A stretch of 64,000 nt of DNA from Paenibacillus radicibacter (GTDB lineage: Bacteria > Bacillota > Bacilli > Paenibacillales > NBRC-103111): positions 62,001 through 126,000 of the forward strand of contig NZ_JANQBC010000005.1 in NCBI RefSeq assembly GCF_024721995.1. Reading direction: 5' to 3'. The position numbers and the translations under genes are program-made. The notes beneath the pieces are model-generated. The model saw only the letters and a program-made list of their open reading frames with translations. It was not told where the DNA came from and did not search any database. Shown here piece by piece: positions 1 through 6,643 of the stretch (its first letter is position 1; the number at the start of each line of letters is the position of its first letter).

Positions 1-106
1 AACTATGCTTTGCAATGACTCTAAGGTGACATCAAATCTGTAACTACACCCGTAGAAGCTAAAGAGGCGTTATCTTCGGACAGGGGTTCGACTTCCCTCG
101 CCTCCA
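1..106 (+). ncRNA. ssrA: tmRNA, 3' part (5' part outside window)
   Basis: The segment ends with a tRNA-like T-arm (AGGGG, TTCGACT loop, CCCT at about 82-98) and then CGCCTCCA, the 3' acceptor strand expected to pair with the GGGGGCG start of a tmRNA lying outside the window. tmRNA rescues stalled ribosomes together with SmpB. The preceding 80 bases fit the pseudoknot-rich 3' half of the molecule, but the peptide-tag reading frame is not visible. After CGCCTCCA the genome reads TCA rather than CCA, so the terminal CCA would have to be added after transcription. A terminator follows at once. Confidence 0.88.
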
Positions 107-119
107 TCAATAATATTAA

Positions 120-148
120 AAAAGCGACCTCATGAGGTCGCTTTTTTG
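120..148 (+). terminator. Intrinsic terminator of tmRNA
   Basis: A perfect inverted repeat GCGACCTCATGAGGTCGC at 124-141 is followed by six T and preceded by a run of A. It lies 18 bases after the tmRNA acceptor end. Confidence 0.92.
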
Positions 149-291
149 TGTGTTCGGACTCGAAAGTGGGTGGGTATCGCCTTGTCAGGGGTTAGTCCGC
201 ACGGACTGCAATGTAAATGAAGGAGTAAGTGATTGATTCACACTACTATGAAAATAAATGTTACAATTCTGCAAATTTATTACATAACATC

Positions 292-347
292 TTGATGATA
301 ACAATTGGTAAATTTATACTATTAACATACCGAGCGTTCGGTATGTT
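292..347 (+). promoter_or_regulatory. Promoter and palindromic TetR-type operator
   Basis: A sigmaA-type promoter is visible: TTGATG at 292-297, a 17-base spacer, and TATACT at 315-320. Directly downstream is a palindrome with ten-base arms, AACATACCGA-gcgt-TCGGTATGTT (324-347), ending 22 bases before the TetR gene. Its position over the transcription start suggests autorepression by that TetR protein, which is inference. Upstream, 149-291 holds only a small palindrome AGTCCG-ca-CGGACT at 194-207 and no gene that I can see. Confidence 0.75.
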
Positions 348-368
348 TATGAGATTGGGGGATTAACG

Positions 369-953
369 TTGAAGCAAAACGACAAGATGGAAAGTACCAC
401 AAAACAAAAAATTGTGGATGTTTCCAAAGCGCTGTTTGCACAAAAAGGCTATGCGGCAACTTCAATTAAAGATATTTGTGAGGGGGTGCAATGCAGCAAG
501 GGAGCTATTTATCATCACTTTGAAAACAAGGAAGACCTATTCAATTATATAACGAAGCAAATATTTACGGCATCATGGAATCAATGGATTGAGATTGCGT
601 CGAACTATCAAAACATGATTGATAAACTCTATGTATTCGCTGATTTTTTTGTGGAATCGATGCAGAGGCAGCTTTCAAAAGCTGCAGAGGAATATTTAAA
701 AAGCACGGCTAGTGAAGAATCACGGATCCAATTCATTGGTTATGTGGGCGAGTACATGAACAATTTTGAATCCTTCATAGAGGAAGGGATATTATCAGGT
801 CAGTTTAAGCAAGAAAACCCAAAAGAGCTCGCATTCATCATATTAAGTTTCTATTCGGGCTTGGCTGATAGCTACAATTTTATGAGTAAAGATGAGATGA
901 AGCTCCTGTTCCATAAAGCGACGACGCTATTGTTGGAAGGGATTAAATCATAA
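369..953 (+). CDS. TetR/AcrR family transcriptional regulator
   Basis: This 194-residue protein has the size and layout of TetR repressors: an N-terminal helix-turn-helix DNA-binding domain (about residues 13-58, with the typical KGAIYHHFENKEDLF stretch) and an all-helical ligand-binding and dimerisation part. The start is a TTG codon; a GAGATTGGGGG stretch precedes it. A 24-base palindrome just upstream is the likely operator. The next gene, a glycosyltransferase, follows after 12 bases and is probably co-transcribed. The ligand cannot be read from the sequence. The pair lies between the genuine tmRNA 3' end and a diverged copy of it, so it may be an acquired cassette. Confidence 0.9.
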   Translation: MKQNDKMESTTKQKIVDVSKALFAQKGYAATSIKDICEGVQCSKGAIYHHFENKEDLFNYITKQIFTASWNQWIEIASNYQNMIDKLYVFADFFVESMQRQLSKAAEEYLKSTASEESRIQFIGYVGEYMNNFESFIEEGILSGQFKQENPKELAFIILSFYSGLADSYNFMSKDEMKLLFHKATTLLLEGIKS

Positions 954-965
954 GGAGGCATGTGT

Positions 966-1727
966 ATGTTTATTGGGGTTAGGGTTATTGAGCAAGAACG
1001 TGTTGATTTGACTGTGGTTATTCCAGCCCATAATGAAGAAAAATATATTCAAAGATGTCTGGATTCAATTCAGAAAGCAGCAGCTTCTTATCAAGGCTGT
1101 ATAGAAGTTGTAGTTGTCCTAAATCGTTGTACGGATCAGACAAGGCAGATTGCCGAGTTATATAATTGTGTAATCATTACGGAAGATAGCAAAAATCTCT
1201 CTAAAATTAAAAACGCAGGGGTACGAGTTGCTAGGGGAGAAATGATTGTCACTATTGATGCGGACAGTTGGATGGCAGAAAATATGTTGGTAGAGGTTGA
1301 TACCCTATTAAAAACAGGCAAGTATATTGGCGGCGGGGTGGGAGCTATACGGTCTGAAAGGGTCTCATTAGGAATTATTGCTTCATCAATGGTCATCGTG
1401 CTTCCCCTTTTACTCAAATACGGGAATATTGCCATTGGGATGTTCTGGTGTTATAAAAAAGATTTCGATGCGATTCAAGGGTTCAATGAGAAGATGTTAA
1501 TGACCGAAGATGCTGATTTTGCAAAACGCTTGAAGCAATGGGGAAAGAAGAATGGAAAATTATTCGGGATAATAAGGAAAGCTACCCTGTTTATTTCGAC
1601 CAGGAGGTTTGACACGCTTGGGGATTGGGCGATCTTTAAGAACCCGAAAATCATAATGGGTTACTGGACTGGCGGGAAAAATCAAAAGACAGCCGATCTT
1701 GCCTATTATGAAGATCAGAAAAGATAG
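966..1727 (+). CDS. Family 2 glycosyltransferase
   Basis: This 253-residue cytoplasmic protein has the GT-A fold of family 2 glycosyltransferases: the N-terminal VVIPAHNEEKYIQRCLDSI nucleotide-sugar motif, a DAD metal-binding motif at about residues 98-100 (TIDADSW), and a later TEDADFAKRL segment in the acceptor/base region. It probably transfers a sugar from a nucleotide-diphosphate donor; the acceptor is unknown. One hydrophobic stretch around residues 135-155 could contact the membrane. An ATG also occurs at 960, but the GGAGG at 954-958 is then too close, so ATG 966 is preferred. It follows the TetR gene by 12 bases and is likely controlled by it. Confidence 0.85.
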   Translation: MFIGVRVIEQERVDLTVVIPAHNEEKYIQRCLDSIQKAAASYQGCIEVVVVLNRCTDQTRQIAELYNCVIITEDSKNLSKIKNAGVRVARGEMIVTIDADSWMAENMLVEVDTLLKTGKYIGGGVGAIRSERVSLGIIASSMVIVLPLLLKYGNIAIGMFWCYKKDFDAIQGFNEKMLMTEDADFAKRLKQWGKKNGKLFGIIRKATLFISTRRFDTLGDWAIFKNPKIIMGYWTGGKNQKTADLAYYEDQKR

Positions 1728-1741
1728 ATGACTTTCTTTTT

Positions 1742-1822
1742 GCTGATCTTCGGATAGGGAATTGAATTTCTACGCCTCCACCAATATGATCAGATAAGCG
1801 ACCTTGTGAGGGTCGCTCGTCT
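1742..1822 (+). repeat. Diverged copy of the tmRNA 3' end plus terminator
   Basis: This stretch aligns without gaps over most of its length with the tmRNA end at 72-141: ATCTTCGGA, the T-arm region, CGCCTCCA at 1773-1780, then a 23-base spacer of the same length and a hairpin GCGACCTTGTGAGGGTCGC (1798-1816) matching the tmRNA terminator. The T-arm stem is eroded, so it is not a functional tmRNA. Here the sequence after the acceptor strand is CCA, unlike the genuine copy. Such copies are left by elements that integrate at the ssrA 3' end. The hairpin may still terminate the glycosyltransferase transcript. Confidence 0.8.
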
Positions 1823-1825
1823 TTA

Positions 1826-2138
1826 TTACCCTTTCTGAATCGCCCAATGGAGGCGAGTATCTTCCTCAAATTTTGTTTTGCCGGGATTTCCTTCAGCTCT
1901 CAAGATTTTTAGATCATTTAATCTGAGAGTGAATGACCATAAGCTGTCGAATCTTAGCACTTTTTTATACTGACACATGAAACCGTATTTGCCAGATAGA
2001 ATATCCTGAGCGAGTTGTAGAGCATCTAGGTTTTCCGTTTGGAGTAGGGATTGATAAACATTGAGGTAGCGGGTTTGTGATTACCCTGTAAACGCCGATG
2101 ATATCCATGCCTGCACAATGCGTGATCAGGGTTTTCAT
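1826..2138 (-). pseudogene. Decayed small gene with a frameshift, unrecognised
   Basis: On the minus strand an ATG at 2138 preceded by AGGAGA opens a frame (MKTLITHCAGMDIIGVYRV) that loses coherence near 2080. A second frame, open for 84 codons from 2080 to the TAA at 1826, reads like real protein (for example YLNVYQSLLQTENLDALQ, then DILSGKYGF and LRLNDLKILRAEGNPGKTKF) but has no start codon of its own. The simplest reading is one protein of about 100 residues broken by a frameshift near 2080. I do not recognise the family; the CAGMDI stretch faintly recalls the N-terminus of IS110-type transposases, which is not enough to call it. It sits between tmRNA-end copies. Confidence 0.35.
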
Positions 2139-2342
2139 ACGATTTCTCCTAACGATAAAGGTACGCAATTAGCGGATTCAAAGGAAGTTAACCATTTTTC
2201 TGTACGTGGTTATCTCCTCTGTAGAAGAGAGCCAACAAGGAGTTGTATACGCTTTGAATCCTCTCTGTTTTATGTTCAGGGTCGAATCCCCATAAAAAAA
2301 CATCGTATTTATTCTAATTGCGTTCCTTACTAGTATGGGAAA

Positions 2343-2471
2343 ATGAAAAAAACCGCTAAACCCGACTCTTATTACTTTTCATGTCGGGATTGCGGTAAGA
2401 AATCATGGGAATTTTATGTCGGGCATAGTTTAGAGTCTATGAAACTAGTCAAGTATCTATTACGCATTTAG
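2343..2471 (+). CDS. Small CxxC protein, 42 residues
   Basis: An ATG-started frame encodes 42 residues, highly charged, with one CRDC pair (YFSCRDCGKKSWEFYVGH) resembling half of a zinc ribbon. There is no convincing ribosome binding site. Its last 54 bases are duplicated at 17122-17175, where the rest of the frame is missing, and they also contain the promoter elements proposed for the collagen-like gene downstream. The function is unknown and it may not be a functional gene. Between 2139 and 2342 I see no gene, only a T-loop-like GGGTCGAATCCCC at about 2280. Confidence 0.35.
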   Translation: MKKTAKPDSYYFSCRDCGKKSWEFYVGHSLESMKLVKYLLRI

Positions 2472-2488
2472 ATTAGATGCATAACATA
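2462..2488 (+). promoter_or_regulatory. SigmaE/sigmaK-like promoter of collagen-like gene 1
   Basis: The pattern AC (2462-2463), 16 bases, then CATAACATA (2480-2488) matches the mother-cell sigma factor consensus AC ... CATAnnnTA. Transcription would begin near 2495, leaving about 20 bases before the start codon and including the AGGAGG site at 2502-2507. The match is visible; use during sporulation is inferred. Confidence 0.5.
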
Positions 2489-2515
2489 GTACATCCCCAT
2501 CAGGAGGTGTATCAG

Positions 2516-3244
2516 ATGCATAGGCAAAAGAGACCATGCCATAGAACATGCCATAGAAAGTCGGGAGTTAAAGTTATTTGTCCCCCACCTAAGATTACAG
2601 TAATTGCACCACAAGGAGTTCCCGGACCTCAAGGTCCTGCTGGGCCACAAGGAGCAACGGGACCTGCCGGATCCCCTGCGCTGCTCACATGGTACGATTT
2701 CATCGAAATACCTAATCCCATGCTGCCCGGAGGTGCGCCGATTACTACGCTCACGCTTCCCGTGTCGCCGGCCACCGTTGGACCTGAGGTCCCCGTCAGC
2801 AGTCAATTCCTCACCTTGAGTAACATTAATGTAAATAGCCGCGTAGTCCTTCGAGCGACAGTCGTCTGGAGCTTCACGTTTGTTACCCCTATTAGTCCTG
2901 AACTCGCCGTAGCGAGCCAAGTCATGCAGTTTAGTATATTTCGAGATGCTCCTTTAACTGGGGTACGTTTAAGTACAGTTATAGACACAGGAAGCGCCGC
3001 GCAGGTTAATGTGACGGGCATGATTACAACCCAGGGAGGGGGAACGTTTACAACCACCTTCGAATGCACGGATACGGGAATACTCGGTGAAACCCATAAT
3101 TATTACCTTACTGCTACTTCCGGGATAGTCTCGGGTATTAGTGTGTCAGGAGGAGGAGGTCCAGTTCCCATAACCGACTTCACGAATCCAACCATCATTG
3201 AGGTTCACTTCAATGGAGAGGTGATTGGTCCAAACGTTGTCTAA
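2516..3244 (+). CDS. Collagen-like, probably spore-surface protein, copy 1
   Basis: The 242-residue product begins with a basic, Cys/His-rich stretch, then a short collagen-like run of seven Gly-X-Y triplets (GVPGPQGPAGPQGATGPAGS, roughly residues 34-54), then a beta-rich C-terminal domain. This layout resembles exosporium/BclA-like surface proteins of Bacillales, although the collagen run is unusually short and no signal peptide is present, as in proteins assembled on spores by the mother cell. ATG 2516 is chosen over ATG 2477 because AGGAGG at 2502-2507 is 8 bases upstream. A close paralogue lies at 17220-17948. The two differ mostly in the N-terminal basic region and the last third. The surface location is inferred. 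Confidence 0.75.
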   Translation: MHRQKRPCHRTCHRKSGVKVICPPPKITVIAPQGVPGPQGPAGPQGATGPAGSPALLTWYDFIEIPNPMLPGGAPITTLTLPVSPATVGPEVPVSSQFLTLSNINVNSRVVLRATVVWSFTFVTPISPELAVASQVMQFSIFRDAPLTGVRLSTVIDTGSAAQVNVTGMITTQGGGTFTTTFECTDTGILGETHNYYLTATSGIVSGISVSGGGGPVPITDFTNPTIIEVHFNGEVIGPNVV

Positions 3245-3286
3245 TCGAGATAAGAGCCGAATGATATCATTGCGCATTTAAGATGA

Positions 3287-3388
3287 TAATGCTCGATTAG
3301 TTGATAGAGTTAAAGAGGTTCGTACGGTTGATTGAACGAATAGGTTCTGGCGAATTGTGTTTTTACACAGCCACGGCTCGCCTCCATA
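3287..3388 (+). repeat. MFS-gene tail and hairpin repeat, copy 1
   Basis: This segment matches 20517-20613, the last 15 codons and downstream hairpin of the MFS transporter gene. Here it reads ARLVDRVKEVRTVD-stop against ARLVEKVKQVRTID-stop there, with conservative changes, so it derives from a homologous transporter gene rather than a fresh copy. It is followed by the same GGCGA...TCGCC hairpin (3349-3382) ending in TCGCCTCCA. No remaining part of a transporter is found upstream; the collagen-like gene stands there instead. Confidence 0.8.
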
Positions 3389-3396
3389 ATGAAAGA

Positions 3397-3426
3397 ACAC
3401 AACCAGTCAGGTTGTGGTTTTTTACA
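3397..3426. terminator. Intrinsic terminator between convergent genes
   Basis: CACAACC-agtca-GGTTGTG (3399-3417) is followed by a T-run. It lies between the collagen-like gene and the convergent terpene cyclase gene. Confidence 0.8.
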
Positions 3427-3451
3427 TTTTTATTGGTATTGGAGTACTGAC

Positions 3452-5347
3452 TCAATGTTTCAATCCTCGATACTTACACAACGCTATCAGCGGCCAAATA
3501 TAACGGTAGCTGTGGTAATTGAGATAGAAATTGCCTGGCAAGCCTCCGCCGGTCGGATAGGAAGTCCGCCAATCGTCGGTACTTCCAAGTTCAAGAAGGC
3601 AGCGAATCCCCCTTTCGATCTCCGGAGTCGTTCGTTGAAAGACTGCGATTAACGCTTCAACGGCCCATGCGGTTTGAGAAGGTGTGCTTGCCCCTAAAGG
3701 CACATATTTCTTTGCAATATCGCTTTTGCACGATTCGCCCCAACCTCCGTCGGTATTTTGAATGTCTAGCAGCCATCGGACGGCTTTTTGTACGGAAGGA
3801 TGCTGCGGAGAAACCCCAACAGCCAACATGCCGGTCAGCGCGGCCCACGTCCCATAAATGTAACAAATTCCCCAGCGACCGTACCAGGATCCATCTTTCG
3901 CTTGATGATCTATTAGCCAACGAACGGCGCGCCGCATATTATCGCTCTGCATATTCCAGCCTGCATAGCGTCCCAGAAATTCAATAGTTCTACCCGTTAA
4001 GTCGGCTGTAGAGGGATCGATGACGATATCCGCAGCATTTTCTATGGGGATCCAAGCGAGCACACGCTTATCCGTATTTTTCTCAAAAGCGGCCCATCCT
4101 CCGTCTCGGTTCTGCATGGAGATCAGCCAATTCAGGCCACGATTCCATGATTCGCGAAAGTAAGGATCGAATGTAGTTACTCCCCGGATCGCTCTTAGCG
4201 CCGCCGTTGTATCGTCATTGTCTGGATTGATCGTGTTAATATCGGAAAATCCCCATCCACCAGGAGGACTATCGGGATTATGGACTCTCCAATCGCCGTA
4301 ACGCGCATGCTGCCTGAATCGCAAATAATTCCCGGCCATTATGATGGACGGATCATGTGGAGGAACACCTGCTGTCTGCATGGCGGTGCTGATCAACGCG
4401 GTATCCCAGACGGTGGACGTGAAGTTCTGCATGAGAAGCTTGTCGCCTGCTTGACAGAGCATGGTTCTTAATCCGTAATATGCTCGCATGATTACTGGGT
4501 GATCCTTCGGGTAACCAAGTGCCATTAAGGCATAAATCATGAGAAACGTTGCGCTGGAATAACTGTAAAACGTTCCATCTGACTCAATCCGCTCCAGCAT
4601 GTATTGTTCCGCTCTCCGTACCGCAGAGGCATGTACCTGCTTGGGCATGAGAAACAATTGGTGGATGCCAGATTGAATGCTGTCTAGAATCGAACGATAG
4701 GCAATGGAGTCCTCACTCCATATTGAAGGCGAGGCCGGACGAGATTCTGGTTCAGCCCATAAATCCGACAGTTCTGGATTGCCGTCCGCTCGAATCACAT
4801 AGCTTTTGTCCGACAGGACCAGGACTGGAACCATATGGACTCTTGCGGTACCGGAAAAATCGTACAGATTTATTGGGAAATTGGAGGGGAGAGCGAGTAA
4901 CTCCACAGGAAGTAAAGGATGACTTTTCCACGGAAATTGGCCGGTTACCGCAAGCATAATTTTCGTTAGAAGACTACTACTTTCAATTCCTCCCTCGGAG
5001 AGGATGAATTGCTTGGCAGCTTTCATGTTCTCATCGGTCTTTTGGTGTGTCCCTGCCCACAAAAGTGCGTAGTAACACTCGATAGTGGCCGATACGTTTC
5101 CTTTATCCTCATCGCCATAAATTTTCCAAGAGCCGTTATTTGTTTGAAGCATGGCTATGCGCTCCGCCAACCGTCCAATCAGCACTTCGTCGCCAATTTG
5201 CAGGGAACGCATTAATAGAATCATATAAGCATCGATACGAGGACCGGCGTCAACGCACATTCGCCACGACCCGTCTGCATACTGAACTGTCTGCAATGAC
5301 GAAACGATGCGGCTTATTTCGGATTCAACTTGATACAAAAGCTGCAT
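3452..5347 (-). CDS. sqhC: Squalene-hopene/sporulenol-type terpene cyclase
   Basis: The 631-residue protein has the length and the repeated QW motifs of class II terpene cyclases (for example QNRDGGWAAFE, QAKDGSWYGRWG, QNTDGGWGESC in the C-terminal half) and the acid motif DNDDTT at residues 376-381, the equivalent of DxDDTA in squalene-hopene cyclase. The DDTTAALRAI context is like the Bacillus tetraprenyl-beta-curcumene cyclase (sporulenol synthase, SqhC), which makes spore membrane terpenoids. It should act at the membrane surface. An ATG at 5356 directly abuts AAGGGA; ATG 5347, 9 bases after it, is preferred. A sigmaK-like promoter lies upstream, consistent with a sporulation role. A hopanoid-forming role is the main alternative. 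No other hopanoid gene is adjacent. Confidence 0.88.
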   Translation of the reverse strand: MQLLYQVESEISRIVSSLQTVQYADGSWRMCVDAGPRIDAYMILLMRSLQIGDEVLIGRLAERIAMLQTNNGSWKIYGDEDKGNVSATIECYYALLWAGTHQKTDENMKAAKQFILSEGGIESSSLLTKIMLAVTGQFPWKSHPLLPVELLALPSNFPINLYDFSGTARVHMVPVLVLSDKSYVIRADGNPELSDLWAEPESRPASPSIWSEDSIAYRSILDSIQSGIHQLFLMPKQVHASAVRRAEQYMLERIESDGTFYSYSSATFLMIYALMALGYPKDHPVIMRAYYGLRTMLCQAGDKLLMQNFTSTVWDTALISTAMQTAGVPPHDPSIIMAGNYLRFRQHARYGDWRVHNPDSPPGGWGFSDINTINPDNDDTTAALRAIRGVTTFDPYFRESWNRGLNWLISMQNRDGGWAAFEKNTDKRVLAWIPIENAADIVIDPSTADLTGRTIEFLGRYAGWNMQSDNMRRAVRWLIDHQAKDGSWYGRWGICYIYGTWAALTGMLAVGVSPQHPSVQKAVRWLLDIQNTDGGWGESCKSDIAKKYVPLGASTPSQTAWAVEALIAVFQRTTPEIERGIRCLLELGSTDDWRTSYPTGGGLPGNFYLNYHSYRYIWPLIALCKYRGLKH

Positions 5348-5387
5348 GGAGACCATTCCCTTGCTGATAATCTGTTAGGCACACATC

Positions 5388-5415
5388 TATTCTATGGCCT
5401 ATATAACGGTTCCGT
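5388..5415 (-). promoter_or_regulatory. SigmaK-like promoter of the terpene cyclase gene
   Basis: Read on the minus strand, AC at 5415-5414, exactly 17 bases, then CATAGAATA at 5396-5388 preceded by GGC, matches the sigmaK consensus (AC, N16-17, GSCATANNNTA) at every defined base. It lies about 40 bases upstream of the start codon. Confidence 0.55.
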
Positions 5416-5490
5416 ACCAATTCAACACGAATCAGGTTACGACGAGGGCACCTTCACTACATAACCGGGTAATTACGGACAATTTTATGA

Positions 5491-5558
5491 ACGTCATCGT
5501 ACAGATATTGTAATATTCCGTTATTTATAGTATCTTCTTTCTAGACGTTATCGTATAG
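5491..5558 (+). promoter_or_regulatory. Operator-like direct repeat ahead of TetR gene
   Basis: ACGTCATCGTACAGA at 5491-5505 recurs as ACGTTATCGTATAGA at 5544-5558, 53 bases (about five helical turns) further on. The second copy ends 6 bases before the TetR start codon. Binding by the downstream TetR regulator is inference. Confidence 0.4.
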
Positions 5559-5563
5559 AAGAG

Positions 5564-6127
5564 GTGAGTAAGATTCCAAAAGTTATTGTTACGGAACTTC
5601 AATGGATTGAATTAGGAATGAGGCGATTTGCACAAAGCGGAGTAAATGGCTTAGTCATTGAAAAGATGGCATCAGAATTAGGTTGTAGCAAGAGTAGCTT
5701 CTATTGGTACTTCAAAAATAGAGATGAGTTTATCGCACGGTTGATAGAACGGTGGTTCAAAATATCGACTCAACAAGTGATCCTGAGCTCGTCCGATCTT
5801 GAGAAGGCAGAGGATCAAATTGCAGAGATGCTGGTCCAAATGTTCTCTGTGACGCGAAAAGGCGATTTTTTATTTTATTTAAGGAAGCTAAGTGAGGAGA
5901 TACCAGCCTTTTATACAACGCTTGAAACGATTGAGCAAAAAAGAATGAGTTATGCTACAGAACTCTTTATAAAAGTTGGAATGAACCCTGAAGTTGCTGA
6001 GCAAAAATCTCATATTCTATATCACTATTACTTGGGGTGGTATGAGCGCTTCAAGAATGCACAAGTTGAATATGAAGAACTAGATCGTCATATTAGCATG
6101 CTGCGGGTACAATTATTAGGATTGTAA
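5564..6127 (+). CDS. TetR family transcriptional regulator
   Basis: A 187-residue repressor-type protein with the TetR helix-turn-helix at about residues 10-55 (KSSFYWYFKNRDEFIARLIERW) and a helical effector domain. The GTG start at 5564 overlaps its own AGAGG ribosome binding sequence, so spacing is poor. No better in-frame ATG, GTG or TTG exists before the DNA-binding domain, and an ATT at 5573 has ideal spacing. A DUF3995 membrane protein follows after 13 bases, probably in the same operon. The divergent terpene cyclase gene lies 216 bases upstream but carries a different promoter type. Confidence 0.85.
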   Translation: MSKIPKVIVTELQWIELGMRRFAQSGVNGLVIEKMASELGCSKSSFYWYFKNRDEFIARLIERWFKISTQQVILSSSDLEKAEDQIAEMLVQMFSVTRKGDFLFYLRKLSEEIPAFYTTLETIEQKRMSYATELFIKVGMNPEVAEQKSHILYHYYLGWYERFKNAQVEYEELDRHISMLRVQLLGL

Positions 6128-6140
6128 AGGGGGAAGAACG

Positions 6141-6563
6141 ATGGCGAGTATAGTGGCTGGCACTGTGGGTATCATCCTGTTTCTACTGAGCGGAATTCAT
6201 CTATATTGGGTGGTAGGTGGGAGAAGAGGATTTCTGGCGGCAATACCAAGCGATGGTTCGAGAATAAAATTTCGACCAACGAAAATGGCTACAAGCCTTG
6301 TAGCCGTGGCATTAGCTTTAGCGGGTTTGTTTGTGTTAGAGCTTGGGGAAGTCATCGAGAGGCTGATATTTCCTGATTGGTTATTTAACTACGGGGGTTG
6401 GGTTTTATCAGGTGTATTCATAATACGAGCGATCGGGGATTTGCGCTGGATTGGTTTCTTGAAGAAACACAAAGGGACCCTATTTGCCAAATGGGACACC
6501 TTATTGTATTCCCCGTTATGTCTATTTATCGGGGGATGTTTAATTTTTGTAATAAACAGTTGA
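6141..6563 (+). CDS. DUF3995 family small membrane protein
   Basis: A 140-residue protein with four predicted membrane segments (about residues 4-25, 49-70, 80-100 and 119-138). The conserved HLYWVVGGRRGFLAAIP segment after the first helix is characteristic of the DUF3995 family, whose function is unknown. AAGGGGG precedes the ATG at a good distance. It is 13 bases behind a TetR gene and is likely the controlled target. The stop codon is the first part of a remnant of the tmRNA 3' end. Confidence 0.8.
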   Translation: MASIVAGTVGIILFLLSGIHLYWVVGGRRGFLAAIPSDGSRIKFRPTKMATSLVAVALALAGLFVLELGEVIERLIFPDWLFNYGGWVLSGVFIIRAIGDLRWIGFLKKHKGTLFAKWDTLLYSPLCLFIGGCLIFVINS

Positions 6564-6606
6564 TAGGGCGTTGTCTTCGGATTGGGGTTCGATTCTCCAT
6601 TAATTG
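6561..6606 (+). repeat. Second diverged copy of the tmRNA 3' end
   Basis: The sequence carries GGCGTTGTCTTCGGA, then GGGGTTCGATTC and TCCATTAAT, closely tracking the tmRNA end at 66-110 (GGCGTTATCTTCGGA, GGGGTTCGACTTC, CTCCATCAAT), but about six bases of the 3' T-arm and acceptor strand are missing. It is probably an attachment-site scar. Confidence 0.75.
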
Positions 6607-6643
6607 TTATATTAATATTTGATAATTTAGGGGTGCGAAAATA

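Larger units (their letters stand above)
2418..3280 (+). repeat. 863-bp duplicated unit, copy 1
   Basis: The sequence from the GTCGGGCAT at 2418 to the GCGCATTTA at 3280 recurs at 17122-17984 with the same length and only scattered substitutions. It contains the end of the small CxxC frame, a sigmaE/K-like promoter and the whole collagen-like gene. Beyond both boundaries the two loci share nothing, so the breakpoints are sharp. Confidence 0.9.

Noticed and set aside
1965-2168. IS110-type transposase remnant
   Set aside because: Similarity rests on a few residues (CAGMDI) and the rest of the reading does not support it; kept only as an unrecognised broken gene.
2270-2300. A T-loop-like GGGTCGAATCCCC that could be another tRNA or tmRNA remnant
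   Set aside because: Only the T-arm is recognisable; no acceptor stem or spacing match to tmRNA, so chance cannot be excluded.
2468-2920. 150-codon minus-strand frame across the collagen-like gene
   Set aside because: It is antisense to a well-supported gene, and its counterpart in the second copy is broken.
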